Assembly (NCBI GenBank): GCA_016927565.1 | Contig: JAFGMK010000006.1 | Span: 101,942-150,754 of the forward strand | DNA: 48,813 nt | From: Minisyncoccota bacterium | GTDB taxonomy: Bacteria; Patescibacteriota; Microgenomatia; PFEM01; JAFGMK01 | Reading direction: 5' to 3' | Shown here: piece after piece, positions 8,396 through 15,739 of the stretch | How the letters are laid out: each line of letters begins with the position of its first letter | Numbering within the stretch: the stretch's first letter is position 1 | Position numbers and translations under genes: made by a program | Notes under the pieces: model-generated | What the model saw: only the letters and a program-made list of their open reading frames with translations | Told to the model about the DNA's origin: nothing | Databases searched by the model: none

Positions 8396-9336
8396 AAAGA
8401 ATTAAAATCCAAAAGAATGCTCTCCTGGCTCCTCTGACTACTTTCAGAATTGGCGGTCCGGCCAAATACCTGGTCACAGTTAAAAACCCGGAGGATTTGC
8501 TGGAGGCAATCAATTGGAGCAGAAAAAAAAGAACGGAATTTAGAGTTTTCGGGGGAGGCAGCAACTCCTTTTTCCCTGATCAAGGTCTTGATTGTCTGGT
8601 AATCAGGTTTTTAGGAGGCAGGATTAAAAAGGAAAAAGAGAAGCTCAGTGTGGACGGAGGGGTTTTGCTGGCAAAATTAATCATTGAATCAGTTGATAAT
8701 AGTCTGGAAGGATTGGAAAAATTGGCCGGAATTCCGGGAACGGTCGGCGGAGCAATAGCAGGCAATGCCGGAGCTTACGGTCAGACAATTTCAGACACTC
8801 TTCAGGAAGTGGAAATTTTTGACGGAGAAAAAAGGCGTTGGATGACTAAGAAAGATTGTTTTTTCGGTTACCGAGACAGCCTTTTCAAACATCAACCATT
8901 AGTAATCTTGAAAGCAATTTTCAAACTTAGACCGGGAGATAAATCAAACCTAAAAGAAGCTGTTCAAGCAATTATAGCCAAAAGACACCGGCAATATGGG
9001 CCCAATCCTCATTGTCCGGGCTGTTTTTTTAAAAATAAAAAGACAGCCGAAATCAATCCTAAAATCTTGAAAAAAATTGATCAAAAAAGAATTATCAAGG
9101 GAAAAATCCCGGCAGGATATCTTTTGGAAGCAGTTGGCGCCAAGGGAATGAGAGTTGGCGATATTCAAGTGGCCAACTTTCATGCTAACTTTCTGGTTAA
9201 TGTCCGTCAGGGAAAAGCTTCCGAGGTAAAAGAACTGGCAGAAGTTTTGAAAAATAAAGTTAAAGAAAGATTCGGAGTGAATTTGGAAGAAGAAGCGTTA
9301 TATTTTCAACCAATACCGGTCTTGACAAGGAATTAA
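8392..9336 (+). CDS. murB: UDP-N-acetylenolpyruvoylglucosamine reductase (MurB)
   Basis: MurB reduces UDP-GlcNAc-enolpyruvate to UDP-MurNAc with NADPH and FAD, in the cytoplasmic stage of peptidoglycan synthesis. The 314-residue protein shows FRIGGPAKY (18-26), FGGGSN (53-58), the FAD-binding GIPGTVGGAIAGNAGAYG (113-130), GYRDSLF (159-165) and a C-terminal E-E-A-L-Y-F. The proton-donor position, Ser in E. coli (GSFFKNP), is Cys211 here (GCFFKN). It starts inside the end of a dead integrase, so the genomic junction is young or rearranged. Confidence 0.95.
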   Translation: MKRIKIQKNALLAPLTTFRIGGPAKYLVTVKNPEDLLEAINWSRKKRTEFRVFGGGSNSFFPDQGLDCLVIRFLGGRIKKEKEKLSVDGGVLLAKLIIESVDNSLEGLEKLAGIPGTVGGAIAGNAGAYGQTISDTLQEVEIFDGEKRRWMTKKDCFFGYRDSLFKHQPLVILKAIFKLRPGDKSNLKEAVQAIIAKRHRQYGPNPHCPGCFFKNKKTAEINPKILKKIDQKRIIKGKIPAGYLLEAVGAKGMRVGDIQVANFHANFLVNVRQGKASEVKELAEVLKNKVKERFGVNLEEEALYFQPIPVLTRN

Positions 9337-9360
9337 TCTCCTACTAAACTAGTGGTAGTT
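9322..9360 (+). promoter_or_regulatory. Promoter with CTACTA operator before the DUF362 gene
   Basis: A -35 TTGACA (9322-9327) and -10 TAAACT (9345-9350) are 17 bp apart. Overlapping the -10 is CTACTA-AAC-TAGTGG-TAGTT (9341-9360), an imperfect dyad. The same arrangement, base for base in spacing, occurs before the ferritin-like gene at 10357-10395. A repressor bound here would block RNA polymerase. Confidence 0.7.
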
Positions 9361-9380
9361 AAAAATTTCGAAAGGAAAAA

Positions 9381-10262
9381 ATGAGTCTTGTCAGTTTAGT
9401 TAAAAATAATCAGTCATACCGAGGAACCCTGGCGGTTTTGAGCCCTCTGAAAAAAGAGCTGGAGACTAAAATTGCTTCTTTGGACAGAGTCGTAATTAAA
9501 ATCAATTTTGTCGTTACCCACACTAAGCTGGCTACCACTCCGGTAGAAACAGTCAAAGCTTTGATTGATTTCACTAAACCTTTTTTCAAAGGTCAATACT
9601 TAATTGCCGAGGAAGCAACAAGCGGTAAAACTCCGAATGCCTTTGAAGAGTATGGCTTTCTGGATTTAGCCCTTAATGATTCCCAGATAGAGTTGGTTGA
9701 TTCGGGAACCGTCCCGGGCAAAAAATTAACCATTACCCATCCCCGGGGAAAAATTCCTTTTTCTCTGGCAACCACCTACACTGAGGCGCCGTTTATTGCC
9801 TCTGTCTGCCGAGCCAAAACCCACGATACGGTAGTGGTCACTTTGGGGATAAAAAACCTGTTAGTCGGCGCCATTCAGGGAGGCTTCAGCCAAAGACAAA
9901 AAATCCACCAAGGTAATAACATTCACTGGATTATGAAGGAAATCGCCGATTATGTTTATCCTGATTTGGTAATTATTGACGGCGTGGAAGGAATGGAAGG
10001 CAATGGCCCGATCAGCGGAACGCCGATCAGGGCAGAATGGCTGGCCGCTTCTCTTGATGCTCTCGCGGCTGACTCGCTGGCAGCGAATTTAATGGGTTTT
10101 AAAAACCAGGACATCGGCTATTTTAATCTTTTAAAAGACGCAAACAAGGGCAAACTTTACCCCGAGGATAAGATCCAAGTTATCGGAGAGAAAGCTGAAT
10201 CTCTAATCGTTCCATTTAAACCCCATCGAAGTTTTGCCCGGCAGCGCCAGTGGCACCAATAA
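9381..10262 (+). CDS. DUF362 domain protein
   Basis: The 293-residue protein matches the DUF362 family: VVIKINFV near residue 37, ATTPVETVKALIDFTKPF (51-68), a VCRAKTHDTVVVTLGIKNLLVG segment (142-163) and DLVIIDGVEGMEGNGP (195-210). Members are often linked to iron-sulfur proteins, but here no ferredoxin Cys motif is fused. The biochemical role is unknown. AAAGGAAAAA precedes the ATG. The promoter is shared in type with the downstream oxygen-defence genes, which suggests a redox- or metal-linked function. Confidence 0.75.
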   Translation: MSLVSLVKNNQSYRGTLAVLSPLKKELETKIASLDRVVIKINFVVTHTKLATTPVETVKALIDFTKPFFKGQYLIAEEATSGKTPNAFEEYGFLDLALNDSQIELVDSGTVPGKKLTITHPRGKIPFSLATTYTEAPFIASVCRAKTHDTVVVTLGIKNLLVGAIQGGFSQRQKIHQGNNIHWIMKEIADYVYPDLVIIDGVEGMEGNGPISGTPIRAEWLAASLDALAADSLAANLMGFKNQDIGYFNLLKDANKGKLYPEDKIQVIGEKAESLIVPFKPHRSFARQRQWHQ

Positions 10263-10300
10263 TCAATGATAATAAGTTTTTTTCATTTTCTTCCGGTTTT

Positions 10301-10335
10301 GATCAGGATATTTTTATTCTGATCCGGGCTTTTTT
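10301..10335 (+). terminator. Probable terminator after the DUF362 gene
   Basis: GATCAG (10301-10306) pairs with CTGATC (10319-10324) around an AT-rich loop. A short CGGGC and six T follow. It would separate the DUF362 transcript from the ferritin-like/superoxide reductase operon, which has its own promoter. Confidence 0.4.
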
Positions 10336-10356
10336 CAACAATTCCCCAATCGCCTC

Positions 10357-10395
10357 TTGACAAAAGAAATAACTTCTACTAAAGTAGTAGTAGTT
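10357..10395 (+). promoter_or_regulatory. Promoter with CTACTA operator before the ferritin-like gene
   Basis: TTGACA (10357-10362), a 17-bp spacer and TAAAGT (10380-10385) form the promoter. A perfect 6-bp dyad CTACTA-AAG-TAGTAG (10376-10390), followed by TAGTTT, covers the -10 box. Over 20 positions it differs from the DUF362 operator by two bases. Confidence 0.75.
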
Positions 10396-10419
10396 TAAAA
10401 TTAGTTAACAGGAGGTAAA

Positions 10420-10698
10420 ATGCTATCCCAATTACCGGTTAATTTAAGCAAAGTTAAGAAAGAACATCTTAATCGGGAAATTTTAAGAGCAGGAATGATC
10501 GCCGAGTTGGATGCGGTCAGTTTTTATGAACAGCTGGCGGCAATGACGGATGACGAGAGATTAAAAGAAGTTCTCCTGGACATTGCCAAAGAAGAAAAAA
10601 CCCATCTGGGCGAGTTTCAAACTATGCTTTTAAGATATGATTCGGAACAGATTGAGGAATTAAAGAAAGGCCAGAAAGAAATTGAAGAATTAATTTAG
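10420..10698 (+). CDS. Half-size ferritin-like (rubrerythrin/encapsulated-ferritin type) protein
   Basis: At 92 residues this is one helical hairpin, half of a ferritin four-helix bundle, so it should dimerise to build its di-iron site. Likely ligands are Glu29 in AELDAVSFYEQLA and the E-x-x-H of AKEEKTHLGEF (about 58-61), the layout of encapsulated ferritins and demi-rubrerythrins. It presumably oxidises or stores iron, or detoxifies peroxide. A strong AGGAGG precedes the ATG. It is followed 12 bp later by superoxide reductase, in one operon. No encapsulin gene is nearby. Confidence 0.8.
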   Translation: MLSQLPVNLSKVKKEHLNREILRAGMIAELDAVSFYEQLAAMTDDERLKEVLLDIAKEEKTHLGEFQTMLLRYDSEQIEELKKGQKEIEELI

Positions 10699-10710
10699 AA
10701 AGGAAAGCCC

Positions 10711-11097
10711 ATGACACAACTCAGACAAATCTATAAATGCGATATTTGCGGCAACGTGGTGGAAGTACTCCATCCGGGCGCTGGCGAGCTCGTCTGCTGC
10801 GGCCAGCCGATGCGGCTTCTCGAGCCCAAAACCCGAGATGAAGGTCAGGAAAAACACATCCCGGTCGTTGAAAAAACTGAAAAAGGAATTAAAGTCAAAG
10901 TCGGCTCAATCCCTCACCCGATGGAAGAAAGTCATTTTATCCAGTGGATTCAAGCCACGGCTGACGGCAAAACTTATTTTTCTTTCTTAAAACCCGGCGA
11001 ACCGGCTGAAGCGGAATTTCCCATTTCAGCTAATCAAGTCACAATTTTGGAGTACTGCAATCTTCACGGGCTTTGGCAGGAGCAAGACAAGGCTTGA
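10711..11097 (+). CDS. dfx: Desulfoferrodoxin, superoxide reductase with N-terminal desulforedoxin domain
   Basis: The enzyme reduces superoxide to hydrogen peroxide without making oxygen, typical of anaerobes. The 128-residue chain has centre I Cys ligands C10, C13, C29 and C30. Centre II has E47-K48-H49 (EKHIPV), H69, H75, C116 and H119 (CNLHG), matching well-studied desulfoferrodoxins almost number for number. All catalytic residues are present. It is the second gene of an operon with a ferritin-like protein, so superoxide removal and iron or peroxide handling are co-expressed. An AAAGGA sequence precedes the ATG. Confidence 0.95.
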   Translation: MTQLRQIYKCDICGNVVEVLHPGAGELVCCGQPMRLLEPKTRDEGQEKHIPVVEKTEKGIKVKVGSIPHPMEESHFIQWIQATADGKTYFSFLKPGEPAEAEFPISANQVTILEYCNLHGLWQEQDKA

Positions 11098-11102
11098 CAG
11101 AA

Positions 11103-11129
11103 AAAAGAAAGTCCTGTAGACTTTCTTTT
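11103..11129. terminator. Intrinsic terminator after the superoxide reductase gene
   Basis: AAAAGAAAGTC (11103-11113) and GACTTTCTTTT (11119-11129) form a perfect 11-bp stem with loop CTGTA, six bases after the stop codon. A-rich and T-rich flanks make it potentially bidirectional. Confidence 0.8.
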
Positions 11130-11200
11130 CAGCTTATTCCGGTTTTTTTCAGAAAAAAACGATTGCTTAATTTAATTTTTTAAAAAAGGAGGTGGAAAAA

Positions 11201-11473
11201 ATGGCAATAGAAAATATGGCGGGTCCTGATTATAAAATTGAAGTTTACCAGCAGAAAAGTTCAGAGACAAAAGGGGGAGGAGAAGGAGGAGGAGGAGAAG
11301 TAGTTGGCAGAGAGGCCGGCGTCGGAGGCAACTATGATAAGGGTTTTTATCCCCCAGTAACAATAGAACCCTTACCAGAGGAACCAAGTGAACCTCCTCT
11401 GGCAGAAGATCCTAAATATGTTCCCTTGGAACAAATTCCTCAAGGAAATGAAATTACTGCAACTAAAGAATAA
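11201..11473 (+). CDS. Small Gly-rich, acidic Pro-rich hypothetical protein
   Basis: The 90-residue protein has a short N-terminal part with YKIEVYQQKSS, a Gly/Glu-rich stretch near residues 27-35, then a Pro/Glu-rich acidic tail with repeated E-P-x-x-E-P. It looks largely disordered, with no membrane segment, Cys or catalytic motif. AAGGAGG about eight bases before the ATG is a very strong ribosome binding site, so translation is likely. An in-frame GTG at 11192 overlaps that site and is unlikely to be used. I do not recognise the family. Confidence 0.6.
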   Translation: MAIENMAGPDYKIEVYQQKSSETKGGGEGGGGEVVGREAGVGGNYDKGFYPPVTIEPLPEEPSEPPLAEDPKYVPLEQIPQGNEITATKE

Positions 11474-11499
11474 ATCACCCGGAAACTACCAGCTTCACC

Positions 11500-11537
11500 T
11501 GTCTATCTGCCTACTTAATTCAAGGGGCAGATAGACA
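11500..11537. terminator. 12-bp stem hairpin
   Basis: TGTCTATCTGCC (11500-11511) and GGCAGATAGACA (11526-11537) are perfectly complementary with a 14-base loop. It lies 27 bp after the stop of the Gly-rich gene. There is no T-run, so it may stabilise the 3' end rather than terminate. Confidence 0.45.
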
Positions 11538-11553
11538 TTCCGGCAGTGATTCC

Positions 11554-11582
11554 TTGACAAACAAAGCCAATTCCGGTAGACT
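11554..11582 (+). promoter_or_regulatory. Promoter of the 121-residue orphan gene
   Basis: Consensus TTGACA (11554-11559) lies 17 bp from TAGACT (11577-11582), placing the transcript start near 11589, about 75 bases before the ATG at 11664. It lacks the CTACTA operator of the oxygen-defence promoters. Confidence 0.6.
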
Positions 11583-11663
11583 CAAGCACTGATCTAATTT
11601 AGAAGCTGTTTCTTCCCGCCCCGGAAAATCAAAAAAACCATTTATTAATTCAGCGAAAGAAAA

Positions 11664-12029
11664 ATGACTGTCGAACGAAGAAGACCAGGAGAAGTTGATG
11701 TTTTGCCAAAAGCCTTATTGGTAGTTGGCGAGAGAAGTATTTTCCTTTCTCCCGGCTCAAAAGGCGGAGCCGGTTTATATTTTCTTTGCCCTCTAGATAC
11801 TCAATTCAGAGAACCAAAAGATCCGGAACTTCCGGTTTTGGAAAGTAAAACGGGAATCCGCATTGCTCCGCTTCAGGTCAATGGCCAGAAGCCGAAAAAT
11901 GTAATTATCAGTCTTCCCGATACCGATTCCTATTTGGAAATTAAAGGAAGAACATTCCAAGTACCGGCAATGATGGAAAATCTTTTTGACGCCAATGGAT
12001 GTATCCGCGACCCCTCCTGCCTGAACTAA
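11664..12029 (+). CDS. Hypothetical protein, 121 residues
   Basis: I do not recognise this protein. It has no signal peptide or membrane segment. Hydrophobic strands (ALLVVGERSIFL, GAGLYFLCPL, NVIISLPD) alternate with turns, which suggests a small beta-rich domain. Two cysteines lie in the last ten residues (CIRDPSC). It has its own near-consensus promoter, converges on the Elp3 gene with 11 bp between stops, and shows base use like its neighbours. Confidence 0.5.
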   Translation: MTVERRRPGEVDVLPKALLVVGERSIFLSPGSKGGAGLYFLCPLDTQFREPKDPELPVLESKTGIRIAPLQVNGQKPKNVIISLPDTDSYLEIKGRTFQVPAMMENLFDANGCIRDPSCLN

Positions 12030-12040
12030 ACAGCCCTTCT

Positions 12041-13609
12041 TCATAAATTTTTAACCATATAAGTTTCTCTTAATTGATAGCCTGACTTAAGATAGTATTC
12101 TCTGGCACCAATCCCGGCAATAACGGCCAACCTGACAAAACCGGCTTCTCTGGCCAAAGCTTCGGCTTTTTTAAGAAGTTTTTTACCTAATCCCTGATGT
12201 TGGCTGGCTTCTCTGCCTTTTTCGCTGATTTCTAAAGACCGGCCATAAACATGAAGCTCCCTGATCAGAGCAGTTTTTTTAAGAACCAAAAAAAGAATTT
12301 TTAAATTTTTCGGGGGGAACCGCAATCTTAAAAGAGCATAAAGGCGATTTTTTGAGTCAACAAATTGCAAAAAATACTCCAATCCCCTTGAGGCCGCATA
12401 TTTGGTGATTTTTAATTGAAGATCCAACACTCCCGGAACAAGAAGCTTTTGATCTCTTATCTCCCGACAGCGGATGCACTGACAGACCAATCCCCCTCTT
12501 TTCAATTCTTTTTGGACCAATTCCCGAAGATGGCTGTAGCGGTAGCCGGCAACGACATTCCCTAAAGGAATATCCCGGCCCAAACGATTAATCCGGACAT
12601 AGGGAGGAATAATCTTCTTAATCTTGATCAGAAGTCCGATCAGCTCCTGATCGGTTAGAGGTATAAACTTGCCCTCCTGCCAACGTTGATACAAGGGAGC
12701 GTCTTCTAAAACAACACAAGGATAAATTTTTAAATAGTCCGGCCGGAAATGAGGGTCGTCAAAAACTTTTTCAAACATTGCCAAGTCTTTCAAAGCCGTT
12801 GATCCCGGCAATCCCGGCATCAAATGGTAGCAGACTTTAAAGCCGGCATTTCTTAAAAGCCGAGTTGCTTTAATCATGGCGCCGATATTATGACCTCTTT
12901 TGTTTTCTTCCAATACCAAAGGATCAAGCGATTGAATTCCCAACTCAACCCGAGTCACTCCCAATTGACGCAGAAAAACAATTTCCTTTTCATCTATCAA
13001 GTCAGGCCGGGTTTCAACCGTTAAACCGATAATCCTTCTTTTAGCGGTTTCATTCTGTCTTTGGGATTCAAGCAGAGTTTCTGATTTTTTCCGGTTAGCA
13101 GCTTCAAAACAGTTCCTGATAAATTTTTCCCGATAAGTCCGGGGATAAAAAGAAAAGCTTCCGCCCAAAACAATCAATTCGATCTTGGCTACCCGGTGGC
13201 CCATTAATTCAAAAACTCTGAGCCGGCATTTGACTTGCTCAGCTGCATCAAAATCAAACTGGCAGGCGCGCAAAACCGCCGGTTCGTCTGAGAGATAGCT
13301 TTTAGGAATTCCCCTTTGATCCGGACAATAAAGGCACTTGCCCGGACAAGGATAGGGTTTGGTCAGAACGGTTAAAGGCGTTACTCCGGAAAGCGTGCGA
13401 ATTGGCTTGGTCAGCAAAAGCTTTTCCAGCCAGATCTGCCTTTTGATTTTTTTTGTTTTTAAAAGCCGGTGATAATTTTTTAAAAGCCGGTAATGTTTGG
13501 GCAAAGGGAGAGTTTTGCTTTTGGCAAACCTTTTTTTAAGTTCCTCAAGTTCCTGCTTTGATTTTGGTTTTTGGCTGATTAGAGTTAAAATAAGCTCATC
13601 AAGCGGCAT
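12041..13609 (-). CDS. Elp3-like tRNA uridine-34 modifying enzyme (radical SAM + GNAT)
   Basis: The 522-residue protein combines a radical SAM domain with the 4Fe-4S motif C88-x3-C92-x2-C95 (CPGKCLYC) and a C-terminal GNAT acetyltransferase domain (GLGKKLLKKAEALA, then AREYYLKSGY). Further Elp3 signatures are PKSYLSDEPAVLRA, KIELIVLGGSF and GLTVETRPD. Elp3 uses acetyl-CoA and SAM to start 5-carboxymethyl-type modification of wobble uridine, and bacterial single-subunit versions are known. Two genes away lies mnmA, which thiolates the same nucleotide. The start ATG is 19 bp from the divergent asparagine-synthase-like gene. Confidence 0.9.
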   Translation of the reverse strand: MPLDELILTLISQKPKSKQELEELKKRFAKSKTLPLPKHYRLLKNYHRLLKTKKIKRQIWLEKLLLTKPIRTLSGVTPLTVLTKPYPCPGKCLYCPDQRGIPKSYLSDEPAVLRACQFDFDAAEQVKCRLRVFELMGHRVAKIELIVLGGSFSFYPRTYREKFIRNCFEAANRKKSETLLESQRQNETAKRRIIGLTVETRPDLIDEKEIVFLRQLGVTRVELGIQSLDPLVLEENKRGHNIGAMIKATRLLRNAGFKVCYHLMPGLPGSTALKDLAMFEKVFDDPHFRPDYLKIYPCVVLEDAPLYQRWQEGKFIPLTDQELIGLLIKIKKIIPPYVRINRLGRDIPLGNVVAGYRYSHLRELVQKELKRGGLVCQCIRCREIRDQKLLVPGVLDLQLKITKYAASRGLEYFLQFVDSKNRLYALLRLRFPPKNLKILFLVLKKTALIRELHVYGRSLEISEKGREASQHQGLGKKLLKKAEALAREAGFVRLAVIAGIGAREYYLKSGYQLRETYMVKNL

Positions 13610-13628
13610 AGTATAAGTATTTTAACTG

Positions 13629-14468
13629 ATGGAAGATAAAATTGTTAACCAATTACAGTCAGTATTAAAAGCTTCGGTTAAGAAAAATCTGGAAAAAGAA
13701 AAAAAAGTAGCCGTAATCTATTCAGGCGGAATTGACAGTTCGTTAATTGCTTATCTGGCCCATCAGAGCGGAGCCGGAATAACCACTTTTACGGTCGGAC
13801 TGCCGGATTCGGCCGATATTATATTCGTTCTGTCAATCAAGAAAAAACTTCCTTTTAAACCAGTCGTTAAAATAATTACCCGAAAAGAGCTTTTAAAAGC
13901 TCTGCCCCAAACCAGGAAAATAATTCAGCAGACTGATCTGAAGCCGAATTTAATGCAAATTTCTTTAGCAACTTGTCTTTTTTTAGTTTTTGAGGAGATT
14001 AAAAAGGCTGGTTTTGACTTAGTTTTATCAGGCCAGGGAGCAGACGAGATTTTTGCCGGCTACCATAAATTCGAACAATTTCCTTTCAGCCGGATTAATC
14101 AGTTATGCCAAAAAGAACTGGAAAGGGCTTTAGCGATTGACCGGATTCGCGATCAGGCAATTGCCGGGTTTTTTAAGATTAAACTTAAAAATCCTTTTTT
14201 AGAGTCGGAAGTAACTGAATTGGCTCTTAAAATCCCGCCCCAATTAAAACTCAAAAAAAAAGGCAAAAAAACAATTCATAAATACATCTTGAGGAAGTTA
14301 GGTCAGCGGGTCGGAATTTTAAAAGAAACTCTCACCCGGCCGAAAAAGGCTTTTCAATACTCAACCCTGATCCAGCGGGAAATTGAAAAAATTACCCGCC
14401 GCCAACAATTTTGCCCCCGCCCAGACAAACTGACCCTCGGTAAAAGACCGCCCATTGGCCGGGAGTAA
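13629..14468 (+). CDS. Stand-alone asparagine synthase-like amidotransferase domain
   Basis: The 279-residue protein is only the synthetase half of AsnB. It has PP-loop SGGIDSS near residues 33-39, then LVLSGQGADEIFAGYHKF near 136-153, and a late KNPFLE and KKAFQYS. The N-terminal Ntn glutaminase domain (Cys2) is missing, so it must use free ammonia or a partner, or adenylate a different substrate. Its last 77 bp overlap the 3' end of mnmA in the opposite orientation, and the final 23 residues look unlike the family, so the natural stop may have been lost. Confidence 0.8.
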   Translation: MEDKIVNQLQSVLKASVKKNLEKEKKVAVIYSGGIDSSLIAYLAHQSGAGITTFTVGLPDSADIIFVLSIKKKLPFKPVVKIITRKELLKALPQTRKIIQQTDLKPNLMQISLATCLFLVFEEIKKAGFDLVLSGQGADEIFAGYHKFEQFPFSRINQLCQKELERALAIDRIRDQAIAGFFKIKLKNPFLESEVTELALKIPPQLKLKKKGKKTIHKYILRKLGQRVGILKETLTRPKKAFQYSTLIQREIEKITRRQQFCPRPDKLTLGKRPPIGRE

Positions 14469-15486
14469 CGGCACGCTGGGGTTCTTGAAAAATTACTTTG
14501 GCTTTGTCTTGATTTATTAAAGAAAGAGTCGCTTTAATGGCGGGATGACGGGAGCGAATTTTAACCCTTAGCGAGCGGCCGATTTGGGGCGGGTGGCCGG
14601 AAATAAAGTGAAGGGGAGAAAGAATGGCTTCTGAGGAAAAGAGATTTTTTTTGTTTTTGGAAACAATCAGGGCGTTGTCGCGAGCCCGCTTCTCAACGAC
14701 AAAGTAGGGACCACCGGCAAGCTTAATCCCCTTTCTTTGGCCCAGGGTATAAAAATGTAGACCCTGGTGGTGGCCCAGGATCTGGTCTTGAGGGTTTTTA
14801 ATAGGCCCTTCTTTCTGACCAACAACCTGGGTTAAAAAACAGTTTAGGGAATTACCGCCGGCAACAAAGCAAAAATCCTGGCTTTCTTTTCTTTTTAAAA
14901 AAAAGTCGAAACCTTCTTTTAAAGCCAGTTGGTAAACCTCACTTTTTAAACGATCTCCCAGGGGAAAAACGATTCGATTAAGCCATTTTTGAGTTAGAAA
15001 GGCCAGAGAATAGGTCTGGTCTTTTTGTTTGTCCTTAGCAGCAAGCAATTGATATTTTTTTGTTTTGTCATCCTTTTTGATCCGAGCATAGTGCCCGGTA
15101 GCAACATAATTAATCCCTTCTTTTTTGGCCCAGACAAAAAGCTTTTTAAGCTTTAAAAAGCGATTGCAAATCAGGCAGGGATTGGGAGTCCGATTCCGCT
15201 TGAGCTCGGCGATAAAATAATCGATTACTTCTTTTTTAAATTCTTGCGAGACATCAAAAAAATAGTAAGGAACATTCAATTGGCGACAGACTTTTTGGGC
15301 AATCTCAAAAGACTCACTGTTGAAACAAATGTTTTCTCTTAATTTATTACTTGGATCTTGCCAAACAGCGTATTTTAAGCTAACTCCGACCGGCAACCAG
15401 CCCTGCTTTTTCAAAAGTAATAAAGCAACGGAAGAATCAATCCCGCCGGACAGACCGACAACAATCTTTTTAGATGTTTGAATCAT
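14392..15486 (-). CDS. mnmA: tRNA 2-thiouridylase MnmA
   Basis: MnmA adenylates and thiolates C2 of wobble uridine in tRNA-Lys, -Glu and -Gln. The 364-residue protein has the PP-loop GLSGGIDSSVALL at 12-24, the catalytic NPCLICNRFLK, ATGHYAR, DQTYSLAFL and the second catalytic Cys in DFCFVAGG. It ends in the usual TPGQWAVFY...GGG strand, so the stop at 14392 is credible and the convergent 77-bp overlap with the asparagine-synthase-like gene is real. It pairs functionally with Elp3. Confidence 0.95.
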   Translation of the reverse strand: MIQTSKKIVVGLSGGIDSSVALLLLKKQGWLPVGVSLKYAVWQDPSNKLRENICFNSESFEIAQKVCRQLNVPYYFFDVSQEFKKEVIDYFIAELKRNRTPNPCLICNRFLKLKKLFVWAKKEGINYVATGHYARIKKDDKTKKYQLLAAKDKQKDQTYSLAFLTQKWLNRIVFPLGDRLKSEVYQLALKEGFDFFLKRKESQDFCFVAGGNSLNCFLTQVVGQKEGPIKNPQDQILGHHQGLHFYTLGQRKGIKLAGGPYFVVEKRARDNALIVSKNKKNLFSSEAILSPLHFISGHPPQIGRSLRVKIRSRHPAIKATLSLINQDKAKVIFQEPQRAVTPGQWAVFYRGSVCLGGGKIVGGG

Positions 15487-15552
15487 GGCTCTTGGAAAAA
15501 ATTATAACAAAAAGCCTGGCTGCCCACACTCTTTGACAATCCGAACCCGTCT

Positions 15553-15569
15553 GATTCCGGATCGGAATC
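15553..15569. repeat. Small inverted repeat in the mnmA-FAD gene gap
   Basis: GATTCCG-GAT-CGGAATC is a perfect 7-bp dyad in the 253-bp gap upstream of both divergent genes. It could be an operator or a decayed palindromic element. A 64-codon frame across this gap has no domain content or ribosome binding site. Confidence 0.3.
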
Positions 15570-15739
15570 GGCGAACAATCCGAAATCTTTGTCTCCCGGA
15601 TAATGTCCAAAAAAAGAATTATCAAGGAGATATTAAAACGGCGGTTAATCATTTTTCAGAACACTTATCCCGAAACTGATTTACCGGCAAGCGTCTTAAA
15701 GTCTTGATTTTTTAAGGATTCAGGAATAGGCTATTCTTG

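Noticed and set aside
11172-11387. Leu-rich 71-codon minus-strand frame
   Set aside because: It is the antisense of the Gly/Glu-rich gene, which has a strong ribosome binding site; the Leu runs are a by-product.
15485-15679. 64-codon frame between mnmA and the FAD gene
   Set aside because: No ribosome binding site, no domain, and it overlaps the mnmA start and a palindrome.
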